Positions 13,181-26,949 are shown, numbered from the stretch's first letter. The stretch is DNA of 64,000 nucleotides from Pseudocercospora fijiensis CIRAD86 (GCF_000340215.1 NW_006921533.1:7231671-7295670); one strand, 5' to 3'. Made by a program: numbers and translations. The notes: generated from the letters alone by a model not told the origin.

Positions 13181-13985
13181 TCCGAGGGCTAGATAGACTA
13201 CGATACATTAGTACATTTTGAGAAGTATATATAGAGAGGATTATTAGACTAAGTAACTTGCTTATTATAAAGTATAAAGTTTTATACTAATACAAAAAGC
13301 CTTCTTAAGGACCCTAGAAATAGAGTCTAGAGATTCTAATATATATATACGAGTATTATTACGTATATATAGGATATTCTAGAGCCTTGGTAGCTAACAT
13401 AATACATTAACGAATATCGCTAGTTAGCTAGATAAGCTTGTTATTTAACTACTTCCTACTCGATAACTACGACTAAGACTTCCGATACTCTCTACTACTT
13501 CCGGTTGTACGTACGCGTAACTAGCAACAACTCGGAAACTAAGGACAACTAATATCTATAGAGATATCTCTATCTATAGCTATTTATACCTTTAGTAAAT
13601 CTTGATAATAAACGATCTTATCGACCTATCTAGACTAAGAAAGCAACATGCCGTCGGAAAAGAAGGAGTATATCGAACGATACGAACGACTCTAAAGATT
13701 CTACCTGGTTTCCTAACTCTTAGATTTCTAAGTAGACCTAAAAAGCTCGTAGTCCCTACTACGCCGTATCCTTAAAAGAGGGAGACCCACGGGTACCTGG
13801 AATAACGTTAGAACGTAATTTAGGACCTCTAGGGAAAGCTAGCGGTAAACTATAACTAACTTCGAACCCGAGAATTAGGGAAATAAGGGGATAGGCCTCT
13901 AGGAGAACCTATAGTATCGTGCCTATCCTCCTTATAAGGCACTATAAAGTAGCGTCTAACGCTAAAGATATATATACGAATATAT
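13180..13985 (+). repeat. LTR-like repeat of the Copia family (5' of Copia A)
   Basis: The reverse complement of this stretch aligns by eye with 31450-32230, upstream of Copia B on the opposite strand, and in part with 17040-17480. Matching blocks include CTAACTAGCGATA and an 'ggagacc...cctatcctcctt' block at 13775-13945. Its position immediately before the Copia A gag suggests a 5' LTR plus leader. The exact ends were not found and no TG...CA termini or target duplication could be assigned. Confidence 0.5.
13413..13435 (+). repeat. 23-bp perfect inverted repeat, left copy
   Basis: This 23-mer (containing CGCTAGTTAGCTAGATAA) is the exact reverse complement of 17098-17120. Both copies lie inside the LTR-like repeats that flank Copia A in opposite orientation, so the match is most simply a conserved stretch of two inverted LTR copies. 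Confidence 0.8.
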
Positions 13986-14006
13986 ATATATATATATATA
14001 TATATT
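13981..14006. repeat. (TA)13 microsatellite
   Basis: A perfect TA run of 26 bp just after the LTR-like repeat and before the Copia A leader. Confidence 0.9.
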
Positions 14007-14299
14007 GGAAAGTATCTAATATAGATGCAATAATCTAGACCTGTAGCTATCTATAGGTATAGATATTGTCTACATTTATACATCTATAGCTATAAGAACT
14101 AGACAAGACCATCTATAGACAATTTATCTATAGGCGGCTTTATCTTATCCAAATTAATATCTATAGACATAAGAAATCTCGAGCAACTATCTATTATTGA
14201 AGATAATACTAGTAGATACAATATATCTATACTAGTATCTCTCTAACTTGAAAGCTATTATCTACAAATGCTACTCTATTACTAGGCAAGGTGAATCTA

Positions 14300-16850
14300 T
14301 AATATAATATTATCTATATATTATCTATACTAGACGATAGAGTAAATGTCTATGCGTCTATAGATCTTAAGAACTTATCAAACAGGCAGAGTACCTACTC
14401 AATATGAGATAAGCGCTAGTGAAACTGTACGTATGTCTTAGTCTTTAAGAATAGAGTTGTATCTCGTAGAGAAGGGCTCTATTAAAGCTATTTCTATATA
14501 CGAGGACATTGAGGCTAAAGCCTAGCTGTCTTATAACTGTTAGTAGAGGACGGTCCTTTACTTGTAAATCTAAGATAAGACCGACCCTAAAGAGGCGTAG
14601 AGTGCTGTTTAAGAATTATAAGTCTTTAAGGGATTTTATTTTCAATAACTCTTATTAAAGGAGCTATTTTGAACTACTTTAGCATCCTTTTAAATTTAGT
14701 ATTAAGAAATGTATTAATACTCTTTACTGCTTAAACGACGAACTAGAGTATTTAGGAGCTAAACTCTCTATAGAAGCTATTATAGCTTTAGCTATTAATA
14801 ATTTAAGCGACGAATCCGAGTCTTTTATAACGAATTCAGATTAACTCTTACGAAAAGACGAAGATAGTCTACAAACTAGAGGATCCATTCTCCGATCTAC
14901 TAGACGAATCTGTATAGAAGGTATTGCGCGACACTAATCAAAAGGAATAGCGCTATCTATACAATCCTATAAAAAGCCAACAACCTGTAAGACTGTTCTA
15001 AGGCGTCGGAATAGTTTAATCCTAATAAATATGAAATCCTAAGTAGTACTTAGGAAAAGATATACTTTACTAGGATTTAAGAACTAGATTATAGAGTAGA
15101 CGAAGGAAAATATCTTTGTTCGTCTATAGAAAATCTAATATAGTTAATGTATCTATAGATAGAGGTTCTGATAAATGACAAATATACTCAAGCTAAGACT
15201 TGTCTAATAATACCGCTTTTATCCTAAATACTAGCGCCTCTAAATATACTATTAGTAGTAAGTCTTATTTCTAGACTTATATAAGTAGGCCTCCTACTAT
15301 AAAGCAGGGTATTACCGGATCTGTAATCGCTCGTAGCAAATGTGATACAATAGTATAATTTAAAGATACTTCTAATATCGTATCTCTTGCTAGTTATCTC
15401 ATTTAGCTAGAGTTTAATATACACTTTGTAAGTGTTCTATAATTAGACAATCGCGACGTATATGCCTAGTTTAAAAACGGTATAATAGAGCTTTAGGGTA
15501 GAAAGGGAGCTCTAACTTATAGAAAGATAATATCTATAGATAATAATAATCTTTCTATTTAATAAATGAAAAAACTATAGATTTTAAGAAAAGGAAATCT
15601 AATCTTTCTAGAAGTAATACGACTCTAGATAATAATACTATAAGACAATCGTCTAGCCTTTCTATACTTTAGAAGACGACAGTCTAAAAGACGAATTAGC
15701 TCTTCTAGGGAATAGTAATCCGTATAGTTACGAACCCTGCGTTCTATAATAACCCTATAGAATTATATTAGCGTAATTTGATGTAATCTAGAATAGACGA
15801 TCTTACTAGCTTAATTACTTAGAGTTTAGTAGATCTACTACCTAATAGAAAAGCACTTTAGGCCGTTCTACTTGTAAAGAAAAGCAAGATTCTAAAAGTA
15901 TTTTTATTTAAATGCAAAGCCGTTAGGTTAATAAAAGGTTTAGTTAAATAGAAGATATAGATTGCAAATAGATACCTCTCTAGTAATACCTATCGTCCCG
16001 AAACCTAGCGATATTCGTTCGCTAAAGCGGCTTGTGACGACTTGAAAATAGCGTAATAGGACGTTTAACTAGCGTTCCCTAATAGTCCTCCTATAGGTAA
16101 GGAAATCTACGTAGTATAGCCTATAGCTTTTAAGAAAGATATAGCTAAAAATAAGCCTCTAGATGATAGTATCTATATTTAAAATCCCTACTCGCTAAAC
16201 TAGACTTCAAAAGTTTTACTAACTATAATACAACGTTTATAATAGAATAGAGTCTATAAGTAATATAGATAGTATGCTATAGCTAGTTAGCCTAGGTAGG
16301 ATTTTGTATAAAAGAATGAAAAGATTCTTAGTCTAAAGAGCTAAAACTGAGCGATCTAGATCCCGTTAAGTACTATCTCGGTATTAAGGCTACTTAGAAC
16401 CTAATAGATAGATCTGTTACTCTTAGCTAAAAAGACTATTTAAAAAAAAATACTAAGATTTAATAAAATAGCCTTAATCCTATTTCGTATATATACTAAA
16501 CGATATTAGAAGATAAGATAAATCTAAACAATAAGCTTCTTTAGAGTCTATGAATTAATTTTTAGCCGCAGTAGATTCTGTAATCTACTTGTTAATAAAG
16601 ATGAAACCGGACATAAGCTATACTATAGGCATAGTATCTAGACTCTTCTCTAATCCTAAGAAACCGGATTTTAAAGCCTTAAGTAGAGGATTTAGAAATA
16701 CCTAAAAAAGCTAAAGATATTAAGTACTACGTAAGCACATAAGTTACAATAAGAACTCCTATTAATTAGTTATAACAATACTAACTAGCAGGATAACTTT
16801 ACTACGTAGTATCCTGCCCTAGGCTATGTGTTTTTCCTATGATCTAGAGC
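14300..16850 (+). pseudogene. Copia A: gag, protease and RT remnants
   Basis: Ty1/Copia retrotransposon on the plus strand. A gag-like segment lies around 14330-15170 and aligns with the minus-strand segment at 37000-38150. The protease active site reads FILNTSASKY at 15218-15247, where the family has LDSGASKH; Asp is now Asn (15227-15229). Late RT motifs follow: SDLDPVKYYLGIKAT (about 16345-16390), then YLLIKMKPDISY..GIVSR (about 16590-16645). The integrase core and the N-terminal half of RT are not recognisable between 15500 and 16000, so an internal deletion is likely. Frames shift repeatedly and stops are frequent. No clear 3' LTR in the matching orientation was found. Confidence 0.8.
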
Positions 16851-17039
16851 GACTCCTAGTTAGTATAGTATCCTATAGCTGGCCGTATCTTTATCTAGTT
16901 ATACTTCTTAATAAGTTATGTTAAAAGAATTCTTTTTAAAATGTATTTAATAGGTAACTATCTAGTTCTAGTATGTACTAGTAGTAAGTTAGCTATTGTT
17001 CGAGGATATAAGAGATAGTAAAGTAGGGGCTATATATAG

Positions 17040-17480
17040 TATCGGACATCTTATTAATAGTCTTAGAGTAACTAGAAAGTAGCTAAATTACTTTAGGTTA
17101 TCTAGCTAACTAGCGATATTTGTTGCCTTATTAAATTAGCTAGTGAGTTCCTAGTATATTCTACGTATACGTAATAGCTTACGCGTACTACTACGTATCT
17201 ATAAGTTTTGTTTTACAATTAAATCTCTAGAACTGGTTGTTCCAGGACCGATCGAACCTACAGGAGTTCTCTCTTAAAGTTTGAATTCCTAACCGATTTC
17301 TAGGCCCTATTCTTACTATAAACTAGTTAGGGCTTTAAGATCGGTTCTGTGGGAGTTAGCTAGTAGTTTCTGGAACGTTGTGGTAAGCTAGAATGTCTCT
17401 AGTCGTTCCTGGAAGACTCTAGAGGTTAGTAGAACTTTACAGAAGGCCTCTCTACTAGGATAGGTTTAGGACCTCGTAGT
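17040..17480 (-). repeat. Copia LTR-like fragment, inverted relative to Copia A
   Basis: It aligns in the same orientation with 31780-32230. Shared blocks are CTAACTAGCGATA, the 'cgtaatagcttacgcg' block and GCAGTTCTCTC/GGAGTTCTCTC followed by TTTCTAGGCCCT. Since 31.4-32.2 kb lies upstream of a minus-strand Copia, this fragment is minus-oriented and cannot be the 3' LTR of plus-strand Copia A. It sits directly downstream (in minus sense) of the gag-only relic, so it may be that relic's 3' LTR. Confidence 0.55.
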
Positions 17481-17499
17481 AGCGTAGGCACCTGTACTA

Positions 17500-19040
17500 T
17501 TATTAGTAACCGCGTAAACGTTAGCGACTAAGTCCTAGTCCTAAGAAACAAAGTTAACCTTAACGGCCTTGGTAGTGCTATTACTACTTCGCTCTACGAC
17601 CTGCTTTGCCCTTACCTTCTAAGTCTCTTATTTATTAATAGCGGCGAGGGTACTATTTCTAGTCTCCTCGAACTCGATCTTGCCGCTATACTTCTTCTCT
17701 AGAAGGGTTCCAAGTTAAGGCAGCTTCAGTGCTCTGCGATCCTGTTCGAAGTTAATCTTATCGCCGGTATTAGTGTAGTAGAAGCGGCTATTTACTTATA
17801 TAACGAGCTTCCTATTAAGAAGCTCTTTCTAGATAGGGCAGTCCGATTAGATATATTTGAAACCGCCGTATATCCAGCACTTGCTATCTCAGTTAGAATA
17901 GATCTTTCGTATAGCGTAGATATTAACTAAAGGGGCTTTAAGATAGTTAGGATCGGGGAACTAGTAGACTAGTAGCACCTCTCCCTTAGTATACTAGTAT
18001 TAATAACCTCCCTAACTCGCTATAATACTTTCGTATTAAGGTTAAGCTAGGCTAGGGATTTAGCTAAGTCTACTACTTCCTAAGAGTATTTAGTAATAGT
18101 AGGAGTTACAGGCTTAGGACTACTTTGCGATTCGGGAAGGAACTTAGGTCCTTTAGTAATTCCTAAGGAATCGCTTCTAACCTATACTAGGTTATTCCTA
18201 TCTTCGCCGTAAATGAACTTTCTCGTATTAGCGGAGCTATCGATATCGGCCCTAATATACTCTAGGACCTCTTTATACCTCCTAAAGCTCTCGAGGTCGG
18301 CCTCGCTAAGCTTATAGCGACGGAAGACACGCTAAGCCGTAGGCTATAGTAACCCCTAAAGGAGTAGCCTCGTTCTTTAGGAATTCTCGAGGTCCTACTA
18401 GTCGATACTGTCCGCTAACTTTATAAATTCTCGGATATACTCCTTTAGGTTGTTATCCTTAGTACGCCTCGTTAAATAGAGGGCCTCGAGCTTCGCGCGA
18501 CCGCCTTTAATACGACGGCTATCGCGTTCCCGATACTCCCTTAGGAAGGCCTACTTAAAGGTCTCCTAGTCGGCATTAGACTTGTCGTCCTTTTCTAGGT
18601 AGCCGACTAGGGTTCTAAGGGTTTAGTAAAGCTTAGTAATAGTAGTCCTCGTAAGGGACCGGATCTTATACTAGTCGGACTCCCTATTAAGCTTATACTC
18701 CACTAAGGCGTCCTTAAAGCGCTCTATATATGCTATAGCGTTCTACCCTTCGGATAAGGGGTTTCTACCGCTTCCTAGCTCTAGTAGGCGGCGCCTATTC
18801 TAACGGAGAAGCTTAGTTTGCTTCTTAATTATCTTTATAAGAATATTATAGAGTACCTCTAGCGTAGAAGGCCTAATAGCCTCTCCTAGGTTAACGGCGC
18901 TTATAATAACTAGTCGTCGCCTAAGTTCCTCGTTAATAAGATTAGGGGGAATATTAGCGTTAGAGGATTCTACTAATTCGTAATACTCGTCTTCGCTTAA
19001 GCTTATTCGGTTATTATAAAATAGTTAAAATAAAATGCTA
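17500..19040 (-). pseudogene. Gag protein relic without polymerase
   Basis: A minus frame runs from about 19011 down to about 17520 with TAA/TAG stops. The N-terminus reads NNRISLSEDEYYELVESSN. The middle is a Retrotrans_gag-like helical domain, with segments such as RRTKDNNLKEYIREFIKLAD around 18410-18470. At 17838-17879 there is a CCHC zinc knuckle, C-x2-C-x4-H-x4-C. Its first and last Cys are intact, the second Cys and the His are now Tyr, and a stop lies in the last gap. No protease, RT or integrase follows on the minus strand; below 17480 the sequence is an LTR-like fragment and then Copia A on the other strand. It may be a non-autonomous gag-only element or a truncated retrotransposon. 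Confidence 0.75.
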
Positions 19041-19925
<885 letters not shown>

Positions 19926-20879
19926 TTGCAAGTTCCTATCCTATTCTTCCGCGATTTCCTTTATAAATTAACTATTCTAGATAGTTCCTCGTCTAATTAC
20001 TATATTAGCTACTATAACTCTAGGGAGGATTATACTAATTAAAGTATAAGGTATCCGCCTTATTTGTCGTAGGATCCGCTAACTTTTTCCTAAGCCCGCT
20101 AGCTCTAGGGCTTATACTAACTTGTCTCCGTAAGAGAATTGCTTACGTCCTACTATAAATTTCTCCGATTCCTATACTAAAATCCTCGCTAACTATTTCG
20201 TCCTTAAATAGCCTACGTAGCCTACGCTAGCTATACTCGCGCGACTCGCGGCAATGTCGCCGCTAAGTACGCCGACCTCCTTAAGGTTCTTAAGGCATAG
20301 AAGGCCTTAAAGTCTCTCTAGCTATAGGGTTTATTATCTAGGTATGTTTTCTTCGGTTTCCGCGATAAAACCCTTACTTACCTTTTCTTTTAGGGCGGTA
20401 GCCGCGGAGGTAAAGAACATAGTCGCTAATATCGTAGCTTAGTTAACCTAGACGTAAGTAATTTATAGTTCTCTGTCCGTTTTCTCGCGCTAACCTCTTT
20501 TTTTAGAGGGGTTCCTACCGCTCTTAGTCTCGAAACTAATTATAATAGTCCGGCGGTATAAGAAGCTACTAAGTAAAGGTTTCCGTAGGTTTTCTAGTAG
20601 GCTCTATATAGTTTCGGAGGTGTTATTTTTTTCTATCCTAAGAGGACCTCTTATTTTCGGGCGGAGACCCGATACTTATAAATACTTAAATAAAATCTTT
20701 CTTTACTCCTAAATTATATCTTCCTTTCTAAATCCCTTAAGCAAACGAAAACAATTCCTAAAAACTAATAAGTTAGTAAAACCCGAAAGGTTAGTAAAAT
20801 CCGTAAAATCTATAAACCGATCGTCGCTCTGCGGAAAAACTCTAAGTTACTGCCTTATTTTCTTTACTTTCCTCTCTTT

Positions 20880-23800
20880 TCCTAGTCTCCTAAAGGTCTA
20901 TCGTTCGTCTCGATTTGTCTATATTTCGCTTCTAAATTGTCTAGCGCTACGGTATCCGCGATATTATCTAGGGATTCCTACGTAGGTTTATAATAACTAC
21001 TCTATTTTATAAGCGCTTCTCGTCCTTTACCTCGTCTCCTTTTCTAGATATATAGTATTTCTTCGACTTACTATTCCTCGTATATCTCGAATAAAATAGG
21101 GTCCGGCTATTCGTCGTCGATTTCCTAACCTAGTAGGGGATCTCTACTCGCTAGTCTTAGAAGGTCGGTATAGAATACTAGGTAAATATTACTAGGAATC
21201 CTAGAGAGTCGTACTAATACTAGTAATAATACTTCTTCGACCGTATACTTAGCGTATTTCGAGTCGAGGCTCTTCTTAGGCCTATCGGTTTAGTAATTCC
21301 TTAGGTCGAGCTAGACCTTATCTCGGACTCGATATACCGGAGCTAGGGTCCTAGTTCTGTTCGCGTTATCCTCCTATTTTTACGCTACTTCCGCTATCTA
21401 TACTTAATATAGGTCCGAGATTTTCTTAATTTTGTCTATAAATTCCTCCGCTCGTTTTACTACGTTTAACCGCCGGTCGATAGCTAGGTCCTCTTCTAGC
21501 GCTATAGGGGAAGTAGACTCGTAACCGTAAGTCGCGAAGAAAGAACTTATTCCTAATCCCGCTTAGTATCTCCCGTTAAACGCTAGTTCCGCCGTAGGAA
21601 GCTATTAGTTCTAGTCGGACTGTATTTAGTTAATATAGTTACGAAGGTAAGCCTATATATCTTAATTTGCGCGCTCCGGGCCTCTGTCCGTTTGCGGGTA
21701 GTAAGCGGAGCTTAACCTTTGCTTTATGCTAAGTAGTCGATATATCTCTCTCTAGAATATACTTGTCTAATTCGTACCTCTATCGCTAGTAATAGCTCGA
21801 GGCAGTCCGTAGTGCCTAACCTAGTATTTTAGGAATAAAACCGCGTATTCCTCCGCTTTTATAGAGAGAGTACCGATAAGGGCAATCTATTTACTAAGGC
21901 GGTCTTTGATTATCTAGAGATATCGGTTCCTATCGGATTCCGGTAGGTTAGTTATAAAGTCTATCGAGATTTCCTAGAAGAAACAGTTAGGCACCGGTAG
22001 TAGTTTTAGGAGGCCGTATTTGTATTCTCTCTATACCTTATTACGTCCGTAGTAATTGCAATTCCGTAGGAATTGTCGTACCTGTTTTAACTATAGCGGC
22101 TAGTAGAAGTCGCGACCTAGTATAGAAGCGGTAGAATCCCGGCCTAGGTAACTGTAGAGCGGTAAGTCGTAGATCGACTAGATAATCTTCGTACGTAGAA
22201 CGTCCTACTATAGTTCTTCGGCCCCTATATCTTTATATTCGGCCTCCGTCGTAGCTAGGGCTCCTAGAACCTAGAGCTTACTACGGTAGCGTAGGAACCC
22301 TTTAGGGTCTATCGTATAATTACCTATCTATATCTTTGCCTTAATTTCCGGCTATAACGTCCTAGATCCCTCGTAGACTTTCCGTAATACTGTCTAGTAT
22401 ACCGTATCTTTCTCGATAATAACCTTCTATATATCGTTTATTTCTAGGTCCTAGAATAGTTTAGCGCCTTCCTCCGTAGGGTATATAGGCTCCGTCTCGT
22501 TCGTAAGTAGGGATAATAGGCTCGCCTCGGGTATACGTAGGAAGTTACGAAGCGTAGCGCTAGAAATTTAGACGGTTTCTAGCTAGTTTAGAGAGAGCTC
22601 CGGCTCTAGGAATCTTTAGAACCTAGAGAGCTTATCGTCTTAGCCTAACGTATCCTATTCCCTCCTTAATAAGGTATCTAGTAGGATAGCTTCGATTCCT
22701 AGCTAGTAGACTAGAGTAAACTAGTACTTAGCTAGTTCTTCCTACTATCGGATCTATCTCTCGGACAACTAGCGCTTTACTATAAAGTATTCTAGGTTCT
22801 TATAGTCCGTCTAAATCGTAAAGGGGCTATACGACTTTAGCTCGGAGTCCTAAAATTTAATACTAGATACGACCGCGAGCATTTCCTTATCGTAGATATT
22901 ATAATTAATCTCCGCTTTATTTAGTTTCTTCGAAAAGAAGCCTACCGTTCGTCGGACCCCCGCCTTTTCTTAGATAAGGGCGCCCCTAATCGCGAACCCG
23001 CTATAATCTATCTCGAGGAAGGTAGGAAAGGACGGGTCCTACTAGGTAAGTACCGGGGTACGGTAGAATTTGTCCTTTAACGTCTCGAACGCTTTATCCT
23101 ACTCTTCTCCCTAGGAGAACGGGGTTCCCTTACCGGTAAGCGCGGTTAATAGCGCGGAGATCTTAGAATAGTTCGGTATAAATATACGGTAATAGTTCGT
23201 AAATCCTAAGAAACGACGAACCTCTTTTTAGGTCTTAGGTACTATCTACTTTTATACGGCTTCTACCTTTTCGGGGTCGGCTAATATCCCTTAGACAACA
23301 AATCCTAGGTATTTAATCTTCTTCTAGGCGAATTCGCTCTTTTTTAAATTAAGGTAAAGGCTTCCGTCCTAAAGCTTCTTAAGAACGGTCCTTACCTTAT
23401 AGAAATAGTTTTCCCTCGTTCCGCTCGAGTAGATTACTACGTCGTCTATATATACTAACGCGAAATCGTCTAGATACTCCTATAGAAGAGTATTAATATA
23501 CCGTTAAAACGTTGCTAGGGCTCCGGATAAACCGAATAGGCATACTAGCTACTCGAACGAACCTAGCCTAGTACGGAAGGCCGTTTTATACTCGTATCCT
23601 TTTGCTATTCTTATCTTATAGAAGGCCGAGACTACGTTAACCTTAGTTAACTATCGGGCTTCCGTTAGGTTCCTTATAGTATCTAGGATTAGCGGGAGGG
23701 GATATCGGTCTTGCTTTATAAGGGCGTTAAGCGCCCTATAGTCGTAGTAGAACCGCAGTCCTCCTCCGGGTTTCTTAACGAATAGTACGGGCGCCGCCGC

Positions 23801-24560
23801 TTCGGAGTTCGCGGGACTTTTAAACCCCTTCTTTAAAAGCTCGTTAAGCGACTTTCGTAAGACTAAGAGCTCTTATTTCGATATACTATAGAGTAGGCCC
23901 TAGGGGAGCTATAGCTAGGATCCGTCTAGTTTCTTATAGAGTTCTATTATATAATCGATACTAGGACGATAGGGCGCTAACTTATCGGCTTCCCTTTAAT
24001 AAAACAGCGCGGCTATATCGCGAACCTCCGGAGGTAATTTCTTCTTTAGCTCCTCGATCGTCGGGTATTTCTTTGTTTTTAGGGCCTTCTTAATATCCTC
24101 GGCAATTGTCGCGGTAAGTAGGCTTCTTATAGCGTCGATCGTAGCGATATTTCTATACTCGTCGAATTCCCGGTAATAGCGCCCTTTTTTAACCTAATAC
24201 CGAGCCCTCCTATAGTAGTACTGTCGCTTCTTAGGCGTAGTCCTAACCTTATTATATACCTTCTATAGGTTCCCTAAAATAAGTAGGAAAGCTAATCCTA
24301 GTACGACGTAAGCGTATACTATCTATAGGAACCTATTAATTTCTATTTAAAAGGCGACGACTCTAATAATTTTCGCGTCCTATATTATAGATAACGCTCC
24401 CTTTACTTCTCGGGACTTACGGCTAATATAGCTAAGCCCAAGGCCTTTAGCTAGGCTAGCGTTAATTATAGCGTAGTACTAGTATCCTTTATCGATAAGA
24501 GTAGAAGTTCCGACGTTATTTTCGAGAACTATATTAGTATATATAAGGTTCCCGTTTATA
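20880..24560 (-). pseudogene. Gypsy 1 pol: RT, RNase H, integrase, chromodomain
   Basis: RT begins near 23900 with [21 protein letters not shown] and contains an intact YIDD at 23441-23452. The RT thumb and RNase H follow (about 22650-23340: [12 protein letters not shown], then an EINYNIYDKEMLAVV motif). The integrase zinc finger (about 22040-22180) has lost His and Cys to Tyr, but the DDE core is intact. Asp is at 21959-21961, Asp at 21782-21784 within SDRG, and Glu at 21674-21676, giving exactly the D-D-35-E spacing. The C-terminal part has FYTDLLRLAS and a chromodomain at about 20915-21080 (VEEILYI.KRRRGKGREALIKW). TAG/TAA stops are scattered throughout, so the protein is dead despite the surviving catalytic residues. 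Protease is not confidently seen. Confidence 0.92.
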
Positions 24561-24699
24561 TGCTTTTTAACTTCTTCCTATTTCTTTATCTATACTTTAT
24601 CTACTCTCGATTCCTAACTATAAGCGAGAGTTATTCTTTTCCCGAGTTGGAACTACCCAAGTCCGACGGTTCTTCTACGTCCTCTAGTATAGGCTTTAC

Positions 24700-25690
24700 G
24701 GAGGCGATACTAATCTTAGTAGGCTAAACCGCCGGTACGTATAGGCAATCGCGAATATAGTATCCGCTTACTCTATAGCGGAAGTAGAGCCTTTTAGCTC
24801 TAGGCTTCCCTATTATTCCTTATTAGCCTCCGCGGTTCTTTTTGTAGAAAGCGTTCGTTTAGGCGGGGCTTGTAGCTATATCCCTATTAGAGTCGACCTT
24901 CGGGTTCGCTATAGGAGCCGTATAGGGCAGAATAATAACTATAGAGTTCGCGGCGTCTTTCTTCCTTTCTTACTAGCGTTTAGCGGTATACTTAAACTAG
25001 TCTATCGTCTCGAGATTCGTTATAATTCGCTCGACTTCCTCCGTATAGAGGTAGTAATCCTTAATCTTTAGTACGGCGGCGGTATAGGTCTTAGCCGCGT
25101 TTAAGAAAGTGTTCTTTAAGTATCTAATCTTAGTATCGTTAGTCTAACGGTCTCCGCTTATTTTTAGTAGAAGGCCGTCGAATTCTAGCTAGCAGTCGTA
25201 CTAAGGTTATCCCTAGGAATACCTTAGGGCTTAGAGTTGCTCTAGCGCCTTCGCGGCTTCGTTACTATCTACGAAGACGTCTTTAAGCTACTAGAAGAAG
25301 GCCTCGGGGTCCTTTCCTTTCGTAGGGCTTTCTCTTTCCTAGAAGTAGCGTATCCTAGCGCGTTCTTTTACTAGTAGGGTATCGTAAATAGTATTCTAGT
25401 AGTAATCCTCGGAGAGCTTCGGTTTTAGTCCGGAGCGAACTCGGTACGAGCTTCTTAGTCGTAGTAGGTAGTCCTAGAACGACTTAGCCTTTCCGTCCTA
25501 CGATAGTAGCTTCTATTCGCGTAGCGCCGTTATATTTTGACTAGTCGCCGAGAGGGTTTCTAGGAGTCCTTTTAGGATCTCGTTCGTAGACTAGCCTTAT
25601 ATTATATTAGCGTTAGTAGACCCGGTCTAGCGAGAGGCTTCTACGTATTAGAGGCTTAGAGCGCGGAGCGCGTAGCTTCTAGCTAGGCTT
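24700..25690 (-). pseudogene. Gypsy 1 gag
   Basis: A capsid-like domain lies at about 24900-25650 with DPEAFFQQLKDVF-type sequence near 25260-25310, followed by a CCHC zinc knuckle at 24745-24786. In the knuckle the first two Cys and the His have become Tyr; the last Cys remains and the C-x2-C-x4-H-x4-C spacing is exact. It lies directly upstream of pol, as expected. Stops are TAA/TAG only. Confidence 0.8.
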
Positions 25691-25699
25691 CTATCGTTT

Positions 25700-26530
25700 A
25701 TTACCTAGTATAGAGACTCTCGAAGGTGCGATAAGTCTTATCCCTAGTTATCTCTAGCGTAGTAGAGGTAGCGTTCCCCTAGCTATCTTACTTAGGTTCC
25801 TTACGAATCTTAGCGTTTTCTATAATAAAGATCGAACCTAATATTACGGGTAAGTAACGCGTACGTAGATGCTAGACATAAGACTTAATAGGTTCGATAA
25901 AGAGCTAAGTCTATCTACGTAAATCCGAATAGTTTTGTACAGTACGCTAAGCGCTAAGTAGTAGGTTAGAATCGCGTAGGCCGAATGCCTAAGGCTAGTA
26001 CCTTCTACCTAGAGCGTAGCCCTTTATAATAGACCTATTAATTAAACTGCTCGGTATACTCGGGTTTCTAAAGATACGCCTAGCTAGCCTTTTCGAAGAT
26101 ATCCGAGTTAATACTCGATATTCTTATATCTCCGAATAACCTTCTACTTAGACTCTATAAAGGTAAGAACCGGATAGTAGTGCCCTATAGCGAAATCCTA
26201 CTACTAGGATTTAGAGAGGATAAATCTAGCCTTAATAGTCGTCTAGTACTCGATAGGCTCGAAGGCGAGTATATAGTCTCGTCTAGACGTCGTTATAATC
26301 TAGTTCGTATACTAGACTATCTCGACTATCGTCTCGTTATTACCCGTCCTAGTATAGCGCCTAGTATATATATATATATATAGTATCGTTCGGTATGTTT
26401 TAAAGTTTTATAGAGAGAGATTAGGAGTAGTAGACATATACTAGTAGCTATAGAGAAAGACCCTTTGTTTTATAGTATCCTATCGTTAGGAATAGCTAGA
26501 TAGTAACTAGCTAGCTATTTCTTTTTGTTT
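25700..26530. other. No gene recognised; hairpin at 26193-26212
   Basis: Between gypsy 1 gag and the LINE. It holds a perfect 8-bp stem AAATCCTA-CTAC-TAGGATTT (26193-26212) and a TA run at 26366-26381. The plus-strand ORF at 26180-26383 (67 codons) has no recognisable domain and I would not call it a gene. Part of this may be the gypsy 1 5' LTR. Confidence 0.45.
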
Positions 26531-26531
26531 C

Positions 26532-26567
26532 CTAGCTACCCTAGCTACCCTAGCTATCCTAACTACC
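26532..26567. repeat. 9-bp tandem repeat CTAGCTACC x4
   Basis: Four copies, the last two with single changes (CTAGCTATC, CTAACTACC). It lies upstream of the plus-strand LINE and may belong to its 5' UTR. Confidence 0.8.
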
Positions 26568-26949
26568 CGAATTTTGCCTTCTATACGGCGGCTCTCTCCT
26601 ACTAACGGAACCGGGCTACTATACTAAACGAATCCGAGCTTACTTTTAGTCTTAATTAATGCTCTTTCGGTATAAGATACTAGATAAGCAAATAGGTAGG
26701 CCGAGTCTAATTACGAAACCTAATACTAGCTAATAGCTCTATTAACTAATCCTTAATATTTACGATAGTACTATAAGAAGGCCTCTAGGCATTATAGTAT
26801 GCTAGAGTCTATCTAGACGGACTCGCGGGGATCTAGGATACTACTAAGAGGTACAAAGGAGGTAGAAGTCCCTAGCTTCTATTAACTAGCTCTTCTAACC
26901 TAAGAAAGTTCTAACCTAGCCTAAGAGGGAGCTAGGCTAGGGCGGACAT

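Larger units (their letters stand above)
19930..25700 (-). mobile_element. Gypsy 1: chromodomain Ty3/gypsy retrotransposon
   Basis: The domain order on the minus strand is gag, RT, RNase H, integrase, chromodomain, as in Ty3/gypsy chromoviruses. Gag and pol are listed separately. LTRs were not delimited: the 19.93-20.88 kb stretch (3' side) has no recognisable gene, and 25.7-26.4 kb (5' side) did not align with it by eye. It is the most complete retroelement in the window that is not interrupted by another element. Confidence 0.85.

Noticed and set aside
13413..17120. DNA transposon bounded by the 23-bp inverted repeat
   Set aside because: Both arms lie inside longer Copia LTR-like repeats, and the interior is Copia gag/protease/RT; an inverted LTR pair explains it better.
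26180..26383. Plus-strand ORF of 67 codons as a gene
   Set aside because: No domain and no neighbour relationship; it ends in a TA microsatellite. Could be chance or part of an LTR.
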